Position numbers and translations under genes: made by a program. Under the pieces are notes generated by a model. That model searched no databases and was not told where the DNA came from. It worked only from the letters and a program-made list of their open reading frames with translations. From contig JAEZWW010000014.1 in the NCBI GenBank assembly GCA_023442945.1, forward strand, positions 1 through 42,872: a stretch of DNA of 42,872 nucleotides, read 5' to 3'. Positions 1 through 6,644 of this stretch are shown here, in pieces. This DNA is from Pseudomonadota bacterium (GTDB taxonomy: Bacteria > Pseudomonadota > Gammaproteobacteria > Burkholderiales > Burkholderiaceae_C). Within the stretch, counting starts at the first letter, position 1. Each line of letters starts with the position of its first letter.

Positions 1-58
1 CCTCGGCCTGCTTGAGAAAACCGATGATCTGCTCGTCGGTGAATCTGCTCTTCTTCAT
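1..58 (-). CDS. IS3-family transposase OrfA, N-terminal fragment (runs off window)
   Basis: The minus-strand frame begins MKKSRFTDEQIIGFLKQAE, the very conserved N-terminus of the OrfA helix-turn-helix protein of one IS3 group. OrfA binds the element's ends and is joined to the DDE catalytic OrfB by programmed frameshifting. Only 19 residues are inside the window, so intactness cannot be judged. Upstream, toward position 126, is the terminal inverted repeat. Confidence 0.85.
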   Translation of the reverse strand, partial: MKKSRFTDEQIIGFLKQAE

Positions 59-126
59 GTCCGTTCTTCCTTGCGAAAACGGACTCTACTAACCTTCAAC
101 TGGTACGCCCTACGGGGGGCAGGTCA
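1..126 (-). mobile_element. IS3-family insertion sequence, one end only
   Basis: The start of an IS3-type OrfA reading frame lies on the minus strand, and 68 bp upstream of its start codon the sequence ends in a motif that on the minus strand reads TGACCTGCCCCCC. That matches the TGACCTGCCCC-type terminal inverted repeat of one IS3-family group. The element therefore ends at about 126 and runs out of the window to the left. It is inserted inside the fourth integron cassette, about 50 bp past the cassette boundary. The other end and any target duplication lie outside the window. Confidence 0.85.
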
Positions 127-168
127 CAAGCGCCCGATGTCGGTAGTGATCGCACCACGGTAGTTCAT
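124..168 (-). pseudogene. Start of fourth integron cassette ORF, truncated by IS insertion
   Basis: After the attC recombination point at 179 the next cassette begins on the minus strand. An ATG at 168 opens a frame reading MNYRGAITTDIGRL and then hits a TGA formed by the terminal bases of the IS. The start codon lies about 10 nt after the cassette junction, a usual position for a cassette gene. The rest of the gene, if it survives, is on the far side of the IS. The product is not recognisable from 14 residues. Confidence 0.45.
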
Positions 169-172
169 CGAT

Positions 173-230
173 GCCTAACGCTTGAGTTAAGCGGCGGCGA
201 AGCCGTCCGCCTTGAACGAATTGTTAGAGC
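173..230 (-). other. attC site of integron cassette 3
   Basis: Read on the minus strand the site has an R''-type core GCTCTAAC at 230-223 and an R' core GTTAGGC at 179-173. The intervening ~40 bp forms an imperfect palindrome: TTCAAGGCGG near one end is complementary to CCGCTTAACT-type sequence near the other. The arrangement and ~58-bp size are those of a short attC (59-base element). The stop codon of the 224-487 gene lies inside the site, as is normal for cassettes. Confidence 0.9.
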
Positions 231-487
231 GCAACAATCTCAACGTACGCTCCATCTTGAACTTGCTCTTTTGACAGGCCCTGTAAGAGGTAGGCCTCTT
301 GCTCGTTTACCACGTGCCGATGACGGAGGAGCACTTCTTTGAATGCATTGGCAGTAAGTGTTGATCCGTCAGGGTTGGTGACGGTTGCGCGAAGCTTTGA
401 CCCAGATGCGAACCTTTTGGAGGTTGCAACAGCCACCACCAAACCCCTCCCCGTGATCTGAAAACGCTCAATGATGGGTTGGCGCAT
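224..487 (-). CDS. Cassette 3 protein, 87 aa, resembling EF-Tu domain 2
   Basis: This is a single-gene integron cassette, starting 12 nt after the recombination point at 499 and ending inside its attC. The protein begins MRQPIIERFQITGRGLVVAV. The FQITGRGLVVAV stretch (residues 9-20) looks like the first strands of domain 2 of EF-Tu/SelB-type translation GTPases (FTITGRGTVVTG). The rest is short and beta-rich, with no G domain, signal peptide or membrane segment. The frame is free of stops and is less GC-rich than neighbouring core genes. A function in translation is not implied; the beta-barrel fold is an inference from this short match. No close family is recognised. Confidence 0.7.
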   Translation of the reverse strand: MRQPIIERFQITGRGLVVAVATSKRFASGSKLRATVTNPDGSTLTANAFKEVLLRHRHVVNEQEAYLLQGLSKEQVQDGAYVEIVAL

Positions 488-493
488 TTTGTG

Positions 494-563
494 CGCTAAC
501 GCCTACGTTAAGCGATGACAACGTGCGAAGCACGTTGGCATCCGCTTGAACAACCAGTTAGGC
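494..563 (-). other. attC site of integron cassette 2
   Basis: On the minus strand the site runs from R'' GCCTAAC (563-557) to R' GTTAGCG (500-494). In between are the complementary arms TTCAAGCGGATG / CATCGCTTAA and, at the centre, the perfect hairpin CAACGTGC-TTC-GCACGTTG. About 70 bp, a textbook attC that would fold well as single-stranded DNA, the form recombined by IntI. The R' core deviates slightly from GTTRRRY in its last bases. Confidence 0.92.
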
Positions 564-589
564 TGGTGGCAGAAGAATAGGCAGAGGAT

Positions 590-1090
590 CTAGCTTTTCT
601 GACCATGGCCTGTTGCTTTTTCATATGCAGCCTTCTTTTGACGATACAAAAAGTACTCCCTAAGCTCAGAAATTTCGATGTCGGGATTGGTCATTTTTAG
701 AGCTTTGATAGCAGCTATCTTTTCTCCCTGGGAAATATGTTTCTCAACTTCAGGTGACATGAAGCCAGAAAAGTTGGTATTCCCAAACTGACGCCGTATG
801 GCCATGTCCACCTCAGCCTGTGTTGGTGGAAGGCCATCGGTGCGATTGTTTGCCGCGCACCAAGACAGATGGTTTTCACGGCAAGCAGGGCAGTACATGA
901 CTTTGTACCAAAGTTCATCGTCCCTCACACAGCCACCAAGTACAAAGAACTTTGACCTGGAGAACAACGCCTTGCGTGCTGCAGCATAGTCGTCCTCATA
1001 ACGGATAAGCCCGTACATAATCAGAACGGTGTCCTCCAGCAGGGCTTGCCTATGAAGTGGGCAGTGAGTTTCTTGATCAGCTAGCAGCAT
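590..1090 (-). CDS. Cassette 2 hypothetical protein, 166 aa, Cys/His-containing
   Basis: The gene fills the second cassette, starting 17 nt after the attC1 crossover. No family is recognised. An N-terminal CPLH (residues 10-13), a Cys at about 54 and a CPACRENH motif (about 68-75) could together form a zinc site. The C-terminal third is charged and helical; a GEKIAAIKALK stretch recalls the helix of ribosomal protein L7/L12 C-terminal domains, but the match is short. No signal peptide or membrane segments are visible. The DNA is clearly poorer in GC than the surrounding chromosome, consistent with acquisition as a cassette. Cytosolic by appearance; function unknown. Confidence 0.8.
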   Translation of the reverse strand: MLLADQETHCPLHRQALLEDTVLIMYGLIRYEDDYAAARKALFSRSKFFVLGGCVRDDELWYKVMYCPACRENHLSWCAANNRTDGLPPTQAEVDMAIRRQFGNTNFSGFMSPEVEKHISQGEKIAAIKALKMTNPDIEISELREYFLYRQKKAAYEKATGHGQKS

Positions 1091-1100
1091 GCTGGAAGAG

Positions 1101-1160
1101 GCCTAACGAACAAGGTAAGCCGGCCGCCGTAGGCGGATCGGCTTGACCGACGGGTTAGAC
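1101..1160 (-). other. attC site of integron cassette 1
   Basis: Minus-strand reading: R'' GTCTAAC (1160-1154), arms CAAGCCGATCCGCC / GGCGG...GGCTTA, R' GTTAGGC (1107-1101), about 60 bp. The pairing around the CCGCC/GGCGG centre gives a short hairpin with the unpaired bases expected of attC. It separates cassettes 1 and 2, with the crossover between 1107 and 1106. Confidence 0.9.
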
Positions 1161-1351
1161 CCGATGGGTTGGAATACGCGCGCCAGGGCAGGCCAAGCGC
1201 TACCAAAAGAGAAGCTGCCCGCGCTGGTGGGAGCAGCGCCAAAGGCCGAAAACACTCCAAACCCACGCAACGCCCGCAGGCGAAGCCCGGCGCCACGCCA
1301 AACACTCGGCGAACAACCGCTTGCGGAGCTGGCTGGTGATTGAATTGGCAT
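1103..1351 (-). CDS. Possible cassette 1 ORF, 82 aa
   Basis: The first cassette (1107-1384) has one long minus-strand frame, starting about 34 nt after the attI junction and stopping inside the attC, the usual cassette arrangement. The product is rich in Ser, Ala, Gly and Arg and low in charge variety, and its last ~20 residues are simply the translated attC. Positions 1198-1240 of this frame also contain a copy of the interspersed repeat found between genes elsewhere in the window, which argues against a conserved protein. It may be a non-coding or regulatory cassette. No function is proposed. Confidence 0.35.
   Translation of the reverse strand: MPIQSPASSASGCSPSVWRGAGLRLRALRGFGVFSAFGAAPTSAGSFSFGSAWPALARVFQPIGSNPSVKPIRLRRPAYLVR
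1198..1240 (+). repeat. Interspersed repeat copy 0, inside cassette 1
   Basis: It contains AGCTGCCCGCGCTGGTGG preceded by AAAAGAGA, 17 of 18 identical to the core of the copy at 2572-2613. Its tail GGTGGGAGCAGCG is nearly the same as that of the copy at 18431-18474 (GGTGGGAGTAGCG). It is the only copy found inside a predicted reading frame (antisense to it). Confidence 0.65.
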
Positions 1352-1378
1352 GGGCTTAAATGAGCTAAATATCAGCGG

Positions 1379-1445
1379 GCCTAACTAGAAATAGACGACA
1401 GAAATCTTAGAGCGAGCCGTCCGATAAAGCAACGCGCTCCGTCGG
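1379..1445 (-). other. attI recombination site (approximate extent)
   Basis: The minus-strand core GTTAGGC at 1385-1379 marks the junction with the first cassette and lies 115 bp upstream of the integrase start, where attI is expected. The side toward the integrase contains GAGCG/CGCTC-type inverted elements, but I cannot define its outer edge. A cassette promoter (Pc) should read leftwards from this region or from within the integrase gene; I could not assign one with confidence. Confidence 0.7.
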
Positions 1446-1499
1446 ATCTCAGGGTAAAGCCTGAGCAACGTCAAAATAGGCAAACCTAAAATTTCGCGG

Positions 1500-2522
1500 A
1501 TGGATTTGCCCGTGTCGCCTGCTCGTGGGCCGCCACCCACCCCGCGCGCGCCCAAGTTGCTGGAGCGTTTGCGCGTGCACCTGCGCACGCGGCACTACAG
1601 CCTGCGCACGGAAGCGGCGTACGTCGACTGGGTACGGCGCTTCATTCTTTTCCACGACAAGCGGCACCCGCAGGACATGGGGCCAGCGGAGGTGGAGGCG
1701 TTTTTGAGCCATCTGGCGGTAGACCGGCAGGTGGCGGCGTCGACGCAGAACCAGGCCAAATCGGCCTTGTTGTACCTGTACAAGCAGGTGCTGGGGGTGG
1801 AGCTGCCCTGGCTGGACGAGGTGGTGCAGGCCAAGCGGCCGCAGCGGTTGCCGGTGGTGCTGACGCCGTCGGAGGTGCGCGACGTGCTGCTGCACATGAA
1901 CGGCACGCCCGCGCTGGTGGCGCAGTTGTTGTACGGCACGGGGATGCGGCTTTTGGAGGCGCTGCGGCTGCGGGTGAAGGACGTGGAGTTTGCGCGGCGC
2001 GAGATCGTGGTGCGCGAGGGCAAGGGCAACAAGGACCGGGTGACGGTGCTGCCGGAAAACCTGATCGTGCCGCTGCAGGCGCAGCTGCTCAAGGCGCGGG
2101 CCTTGCACGAGAAGGATGTGGAGGCGGGCCTGGGGCGCGTGTACCTGCCGCACGCGCTGGCGGTGAAGTACCCCGAGGCGGACCGCAGCTGGGCGTGGCA
2201 GTACGTCTTTCCGTCACCGGTGCGGGTGATGGACCCGCGCCCGGACGCGCGCACGGGGCAGCCGATGGAGCGGCGCCACCATGTTTACCCCGAATCGGTG
2301 CAGCGCGCGGTGCGTGAGGCGGCGCGGCGGGCAGAGGTGAACAAACCCGTGTCGCCGCACGTGTTCCGCCATTCGTTTGCCACGCATTTGCTGCAGGCGG
2401 GGTACGACATCCGCACCGTGCAGGAGCTGCTGGGCCACGCCGATGTCAGCACAACCATGATTTACACCCATGTGCTGAACAAGGGCGGGCGGGGGATCTT
2501 GAGCCCGCTGGATGCGCTGTGA
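1500..2522 (+). CDS. intI: Integron integrase, IntI family (340 aa)
   Basis: Site-specific tyrosine recombinase that inserts and excises gene cassettes by attI x attC recombination. The N-terminal SAM-like core-binding domain (about residues 18-100) begins LLERLRVHLRTRHYSLRTEAA. The catalytic residues are all visible: Arg150 (GTGMRLL), His287 and Arg290 (HVFRHSF), His313 (LLGHADV) and nucleophile Tyr322 (MIYTHV). The IntI-specific insertion absent from XerC/D is present at about residues 201-240 (VYLPHALAVKYPEADRSW). Length is normal for the family and the frame is intact, so the enzyme may be active. It faces away from the cassettes, with attI just upstream, the standard integron layout. Codon use is GC-rich like the chromosome, suggesting a resident (sedentary) integron. 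Confidence 0.95.
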   Translation: MDLPVSPARGPPPTPRAPKLLERLRVHLRTRHYSLRTEAAYVDWVRRFILFHDKRHPQDMGPAEVEAFLSHLAVDRQVAASTQNQAKSALLYLYKQVLGVELPWLDEVVQAKRPQRLPVVLTPSEVRDVLLHMNGTPALVAQLLYGTGMRLLEALRLRVKDVEFARREIVVREGKGNKDRVTVLPENLIVPLQAQLLKARALHEKDVEAGLGRVYLPHALAVKYPEADRSWAWQYVFPSPVRVMDPRPDARTGQPMERRHHVYPESVQRAVREAARRAEVNKPVSPHVFRHSFATHLLQAGYDIRTVQELLGHADVSTTMIYTHVLNKGGRGILSPLDAL

Positions 2523-2571
2523 CGCGGTGGGGCAGGGCGCGGAAGTGACGGGTCGGTTCCGCCCCGAATAA

Positions 2572-2613
2572 CTACAAAAACAGGAGCTGCCCGCGCAGGT
2601 GGTTGTAGGGCGG
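2572..2613 (+). repeat. Interspersed repeat copy 1, downstream of intI
   Basis: It reads AAAACAGGAGCTGCCCGCGC then AGGTGGTTGTAGGGCG, in forward orientation. It contains the CTGC-CCGC-GCAG mini-hairpin typical of the family and lies between the integrase and the convergent hypothetical gene. Confidence 0.8.
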
Positions 2614-2667
2614 GAAGGGGTTTTTATCTAAGAAAGGGCTTTGTCGCTGCGCCCAGCGGGCACCCGT

Positions 2668-3180
2668 TCAAAGTGCCGCCCAGGGCACCCGCGGCAGTTG
2701 GTTTTCTCCGGCCTCGCACAGCGCGTATTCGACGACAAAGCCGGGCTGCATGCCGCGATCGATGCCCGGGTCGTCCACCGCCAAATCGATCAGTTGCACG
2801 ATGCGCAAACGCAGCAGGCCCTGGGGCAGGTCGATGGCGCAGGCGGCGGTTTCTTCGTCGGGCAGCGTGTTGTGCGCGAACTGGGCCGCCATGGTCAGGC
2901 TGTCGAAGTTGATCAGGTGCAGGGTGCCGGTGGTGTTCTGAAGGAACTGCTCCATCGACCGGTGGCCTGGCAGGTCGCTGATGCCTTCGCGGAATTCGAC
3001 GAGCCAGTCGCAGTCGAACCCCGTGCCCCACAGCGCGATGTGTTTTTGGTCGGATTCGGCCAGCAAGTGCTTTGGCAGGCGGAAGTCTTCGTCCCAATCC
3101 TGGTGGACAAAGCTGGTGTACTGGCCCAAGTCGGCCAGCACGATGAGGGTGCCGTCGCCCAAAACATGGCGTTGTTGCAT
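2668..3180 (-). CDS. Conserved hypothetical protein, 170 aa
   Basis: No domain is recognised. The chosen start (MQQRHVLGDGTLIVLADLGQ) has a good ribosome-binding site, GGGAGAA about 6 nt upstream. The open frame continues further 5' but that part is low-complexity and overlaps the 3' end of the fumarase gene. The protein is acidic, soluble, without signal peptide or membrane helices, and contains single Cys residues that form no obvious metal motif. It lies 91 bp downstream of the class I fumarase on the same strand and could be co-transcribed with it. Function unknown. Confidence 0.75.
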   Translation of the reverse strand: MQQRHVLGDGTLIVLADLGQYTSFVHQDWDEDFRLPKHLLAESDQKHIALWGTGFDCDWLVEFREGISDLPGHRSMEQFLQNTTGTLHLINFDSLTMAAQFAHNTLPDEETAACAIDLPQGLLRLRIVQLIDLAVDDPGIDRGMQPGFVVEYALCEAGENQLPRVPWAAL

Positions 3181-3271
3181 GTGGTTCTCCCTGGGTTGCC
3201 GCGCCGGCCCGCAGGGGGCTTGGGCGACGTTTTTTGATTCGCTGAAGCGGGGCGCGGCGGCCCCGCGCGGC

Positions 3272-4822
3272 TCAGCTCGCGGCGACGGCGATGCCTTTGA
3301 ACTCGCCTGAAGCAATGCGCTTGCTCCACTCGGCCGGGCCGGTGATGTGGGCGCTGGTGCCGCCCGCATCGACGGCCACGGTCACCGGCATGTCGACCAC
3401 GTCGAATTCATAGATCGCTTCCATGCCCAGGTCTTCAAAGCCCACCACCTTGGCGTGCTTGATGGCCTTGGACACGAGGTAGGCGGCGCCGCCCACGGCC
3501 ATCAGGTACGCGCTCTTGTGGTTCTTGATGGATTCGATGGCGACCGGGCCGCGCTCGGCCTTGCCGATCATGGCGATCAGGCCGGTCTTTTCCAGCATCA
3601 TGTCGGTGAACTTGTCCATGCGGGTGGCGGTGGTGGGGCCTGCGGGGCCCACGGCTTCGTCACCCACGGGGTCCACCGGGCCGACGTAATAGATCACGCG
3701 GTTGGTGAAGTCCACGGGCAGTTTTTCGCCCTTGGCCAGCATGTCCTGGATGCGCTTGTGCGCGGCGTCGCGGCCGGTCAGCATCTTGCCGTTCAGCAGC
3801 AGCGTCTGGCCGGGCTTCCAGCTGGCGACCTCTTCCTTGGTCAGCTGGTTCAGGTCGACACGCTTGCTCTTTTCGGTGTCGGGCGCCCAATCGACCTTGG
3901 GCCACAGGTCCAGGCTCGGCGCCTCCAGGTACACAGGGCCGGAGCCGTCGAGCACGAAATGCGCGTGGCGCGTGGCGGCGCAGTTGGGGATCATCGCCAC
4001 GGGCTTCGATGCAGCGTGCGTGGGGTACAGCTTGATCTTCACGTCCAGCACGGTGGCCAGGCCGCCCAGGCCTTGGGCGCCAATGCCCAGGGCGTTGACC
4101 TTTTCATACAGTTCCAGGCGCATCTCTTCGACCTGGTCCAGCTTGGCGCCGCTGGCGGCCTTGGCCTGCAGCTCGTACATGTCCAGGTCTTCCATCAGGC
4201 TTTCCTTGGCCAGCAGGACCGCCTTCTCGGCCGTGCCGCCAATGCCGATGCCCAGCATGCCCGGCGGGCACCAGCCGGCGCCCATGGTCGGCACGGTCTT
4301 GAGCACCCAGTCGACGATGCTGTCGCTGGGGTTCATCATGATCATCTTGGACTTGTTCTCGCTGCCGCCGCCCTTGGCTGCGACGGTGATGTCCACCGTG
4401 TTGCCCGGCACGATCTGCACGTTGATCACCGCGGGCGTGTTGTCCTTGGTGTTCTTGCGGGCGAACTGCGGGTCGGCCACCACGCTGGCGCGCAGCGTGT
4501 TGTCGGGGTGGTTGTAGCCCTGGCGTACGCCTTCGTTGATGGCGTCTTCCAGGCCGCCGGTGAAGCCTTCCCACTGCACGTCCATGCCGACTTTCAGGAA
4601 CACGTTGACGATGCCGGTGTCCTGGCAGATCGGGCGGTGGCCGGTTGCGCTCATCTTCGAGTTGGTCAGGATCTGCGCCATCGCGTCCTTGGCCGCCGGG
4701 CTCTGCTCGCGCTCGTAGGCGCGGGCCAGGTGCTGGATGTAGTCGGCGGGGTGGTAGTAGCTGATGTATTGCAGAGCACCGGCGATCGAGTCGATCAGGT
4801 CCTGTTGGCGAATCGTGGTCAT
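3272..4822 (-). CDS. fumA: Fumarate hydratase class I, [4Fe-4S], single-chain (516 aa)
   Basis: Interconverts fumarate and L-malate in the TCA cycle using an oxygen-sensitive [4Fe-4S] cluster. The three expected cluster cysteines are visible: Cys66 (ICQDTG), Cys185 (GWCPPG) and Cys281 (PNCAATRH). The N-terminal hydrolyase alpha region and the C-terminal beta region (from about residue 335, with GPAGPTTATRMD) are fused in one polypeptide, as in the aerobic class I enzymes of Burkholderiales. Start MTTIRQQ is chosen because the upstream in-frame residues are proline-rich and unlike the family. It is divergent from a small gene plus fumC, so both fumarase classes sit side by side. Cytoplasmic. 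Confidence 0.95.
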   Translation of the reverse strand: MTTIRQQDLIDSIAGALQYISYYHPADYIQHLARAYEREQSPAAKDAMAQILTNSKMSATGHRPICQDTGIVNVFLKVGMDVQWEGFTGGLEDAINEGVRQGYNHPDNTLRASVVADPQFARKNTKDNTPAVINVQIVPGNTVDITVAAKGGGSENKSKMIMMNPSDSIVDWVLKTVPTMGAGWCPPGMLGIGIGGTAEKAVLLAKESLMEDLDMYELQAKAASGAKLDQVEEMRLELYEKVNALGIGAQGLGGLATVLDVKIKLYPTHAASKPVAMIPNCAATRHAHFVLDGSGPVYLEAPSLDLWPKVDWAPDTEKSKRVDLNQLTKEEVASWKPGQTLLLNGKMLTGRDAAHKRIQDMLAKGEKLPVDFTNRVIYYVGPVDPVGDEAVGPAGPTTATRMDKFTDMMLEKTGLIAMIGKAERGPVAIESIKNHKSAYLMAVGGAAYLVSKAIKHAKVVGFEDLGMEAIYEFDVVDMPVTVAVDAGGTSAHITGPAEWSKRIASGEFKGIAVAAS

Positions 4823-5019
4823 GGCGGGTGGTTGTGGTGGGATGGAAAGCCGCCCGGGGTGTCCGGGCAAACCCTTGCATTATCGGCCGTGGGAAAGGCC
4901 GCCCCGTGGCGCGGCGCGGGCCTACTTGGCCGCCGAACGAGGCGGCGGCCGCAGCCAATCACCCTGCTGGCGGCTCTGGTGTACCGTACATGGCGATCAC
5001 GCAACTTCAGGAGCCTGAC

Positions 5020-5259
5020 GTGAGCGAACTGAACACATCCAGCCGCGACGCGCTGGGGCAGGGCGATTTCGCCTTTCCGCGCGAACGCAAACTGCCCATC
5101 CACAACGCCGAGCACGTGCGCAACGCGCTGGCGCGATTTGACCAGGTGGAAGGCGTGACCGACGCCGCCTGGACCCGCCTGCAGGCCGCGGCCAAGCGCC
5201 ACGGCGTCGAATTGCATGAACAGAATTGGCGCCAGTTGGGGCGCGGAGGAAAACCATGA
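5020..5259 (+). CDS. Small DUF6582-like protein (79 aa), GTG start
   Basis: The central segment FAFPRERKLPIHNAEHVRNA followed by LARF...W..LQAAAKRHGVEL resembles the DUF6582-type motif (in-frame charged stretch, PIH, then HARNALAR helix) seen in small bacterial and phage proteins of unknown role. GTG at 5020 is preferred because AGGAG lies 7 nt upstream; an ATG at 4990 is an alternative that would add 10 residues. The stop overlaps the fumC start as ATGA, so the two genes are translationally coupled. No signal peptide or membrane helix. The coupling suggests a role linked to fumC expression or activity, but that is inference. Confidence 0.75.
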   Translation: MSELNTSSRDALGQGDFAFPRERKLPIHNAEHVRNALARFDQVEGVTDAAWTRLQAAAKRHGVELHEQNWRQLGRGGKP

Positions 5260-6644
5260 GCACAACCCGCCAAGAAAAAGACACCTTCGGCCCGATCGAC
5301 GTGCCGGCCGACCGACTGTGGGGCGCGCAGACGCAGCGGTCGCTGCAGAACTTCGACATTTCGGGCGAGCGCCAGCCGCAGGAAATCATCCACGCGCTGG
5401 CGCTGGTCAAGCGGGCCTCGGCGGTGGTGAATCAGCAGCTGGGTTTGCAGGACGCCAAGAAGACCGAAGCCATTGTCGCCGCGGCCGACGAGGTGTTGGC
5501 GGGCAAGCACCCGGACGAGTTTCCGCTGGTGGTGTGGCAGACCGGATCGGGCACGCAGACCAACATGAACGTGAACGAGGTGCTGGCCAACCGCGCGAGC
5601 GAGTTGATGGGTGGCGAGCGCGGGGAAGCGCGGCTGGTGCACCCGAACGACGACGTCAACAAGAGCCAGTCCAGCAACGACGTGTACCCCACGGCCATGC
5701 ACGTGGCGGCCGTGGAGGCGCTCACGCACAAGCTGCTGCCGGCGATGGACAAGCTGCGCGCCACGTTGGCCAAGAAGTCGGCCGACTTTATGGACATCGT
5801 CAAGATTGGCCGCACGCACCTGCAGGACGCCACGCCGTTGACGCTGGGACAGGAGATCTCCGGCTGGGTGGCGCAGTTGGACCAGGGCGAAAAGCACGTG
5901 CGCGCCACCATCCCGCACCTGTGCGAATTGGCGCTGGGTGGCACCGCCGTGGGCACCGGCCTGAATGCGCCCAAGGGCTACGCGGAAGGTGTGGCGGCAG
6001 AGCTGGCGCGCCTCACTGGCTTGCCCTTCGTCACTGCGCCCAGCAAGTTCGAAGTGATGGCGGCGGCCGATGCCTTCGTCAGCGCCCATGGCGCGCTGAA
6101 GACGGTGGCGGCCAGCATGAACAAGATTGCCAACGACGTGCGCTGGCTGGCCAGCGGCCCGCGCAGCGGCATTGGCGAGATCAGCATTCCGGAGAACGAG
6201 CCCGGCTCGTCCATCATGCCCGGCAAGGTCAACCCGACGCAGAGCGAAGCGGTGACCATGCTGGCCGCGCAGGTGATGGGCAACGACGTGGCGATCAACA
6301 TCGGCGGCATGAGCGGCAACTTCGAGCTGAACGTGTTCCGGCCTCTGATCGCCCACAACTTCCTGCAGAGCGTGCGGCTGCTGGCCGACGGCATCGTCAG
6401 CTTCAACGACCACTGTGCCGCCGGCATCGAGCCCAACCGCGACCGCATCGCCGAGCTGGTCAGCCGGTCGTTGATGCTGGTGACGGCGCTGAATACCCAC
6501 ATCGGATACGACAAGGCCGCGGCCATCGCCAAGAAAGCGCACAAGGAAGGCACGAGCCTGCGCGAGGCGGCGGTGGCATCCGGCTACCTGACCGGCGAGC
6601 AGTTCGACCAGTGGGTGGTGCCGGAGCAGATGACGGGACGGTGA
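5256..6644 (+). CDS. fumC: Fumarate hydratase class II (462 aa)
   Basis: Iron-independent, oxygen-stable fumarase of the aspartase/fumarase superfamily; a homotetramer in the cytoplasm. The superfamily signature GSSIMPGKVNP is present (about residues 317-327; it carries the catalytic Ser), as is the active-site His in GRTHLQDATPL (about 187). The N-terminus GPIDVPADRLWGAQTQRSL is typical of FumC. The start at 5256 overlaps the preceding stop (ATGA) and has GGAGGAAAA as ribosome-binding site. Having a stable class II enzyme next to an Fe-S class I enzyme gives cover under iron limitation or oxidative stress. Length normal; nothing odd in the frame. Confidence 0.97.
   Translation: MSTTRQEKDTFGPIDVPADRLWGAQTQRSLQNFDISGERQPQEIIHALALVKRASAVVNQQLGLQDAKKTEAIVAAADEVLAGKHPDEFPLVVWQTGSGTQTNMNVNEVLANRASELMGGERGEARLVHPNDDVNKSQSSNDVYPTAMHVAAVEALTHKLLPAMDKLRATLAKKSADFMDIVKIGRTHLQDATPLTLGQEISGWVAQLDQGEKHVRATIPHLCELALGGTAVGTGLNAPKGYAEGVAAELARLTGLPFVTAPSKFEVMAAADAFVSAHGALKTVAASMNKIANDVRWLASGPRSGIGEISIPENEPGSSIMPGKVNPTQSEAVTMLAAQVMGNDVAINIGGMSGNFELNVFRPLIAHNFLQSVRLLADGIVSFNDHCAAGIEPNRDRIAELVSRSLMLVTALNTHIGYDKAAAIAKKAHKEGTSLREAAVASGYLTGEQFDQWVVPEQMTGR

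Noticed and set aside
1081..1305. Alternative 74-codon minus-strand frame in cassette 1
   Set aside because: Does not start near the cassette junction and runs through attC into cassette 2; less cassette-like than the 1103-1351 frame, itself doubtful.
1500..2522. Phage or XerC/XerD-type recombinase instead of IntI
   Set aside because: The IntI-specific insertion before the HxxR box and the adjacent attI and attC sites identify an integron integrase.
3347..5023. Long plus-strand open frame (558 codons) opposite the class I fumarase
   Set aside because: Antisense shadow of a clear fumarase; His/Gly/Val-rich composition typical of reverse-strand frames in GC-rich genes and no family likeness.
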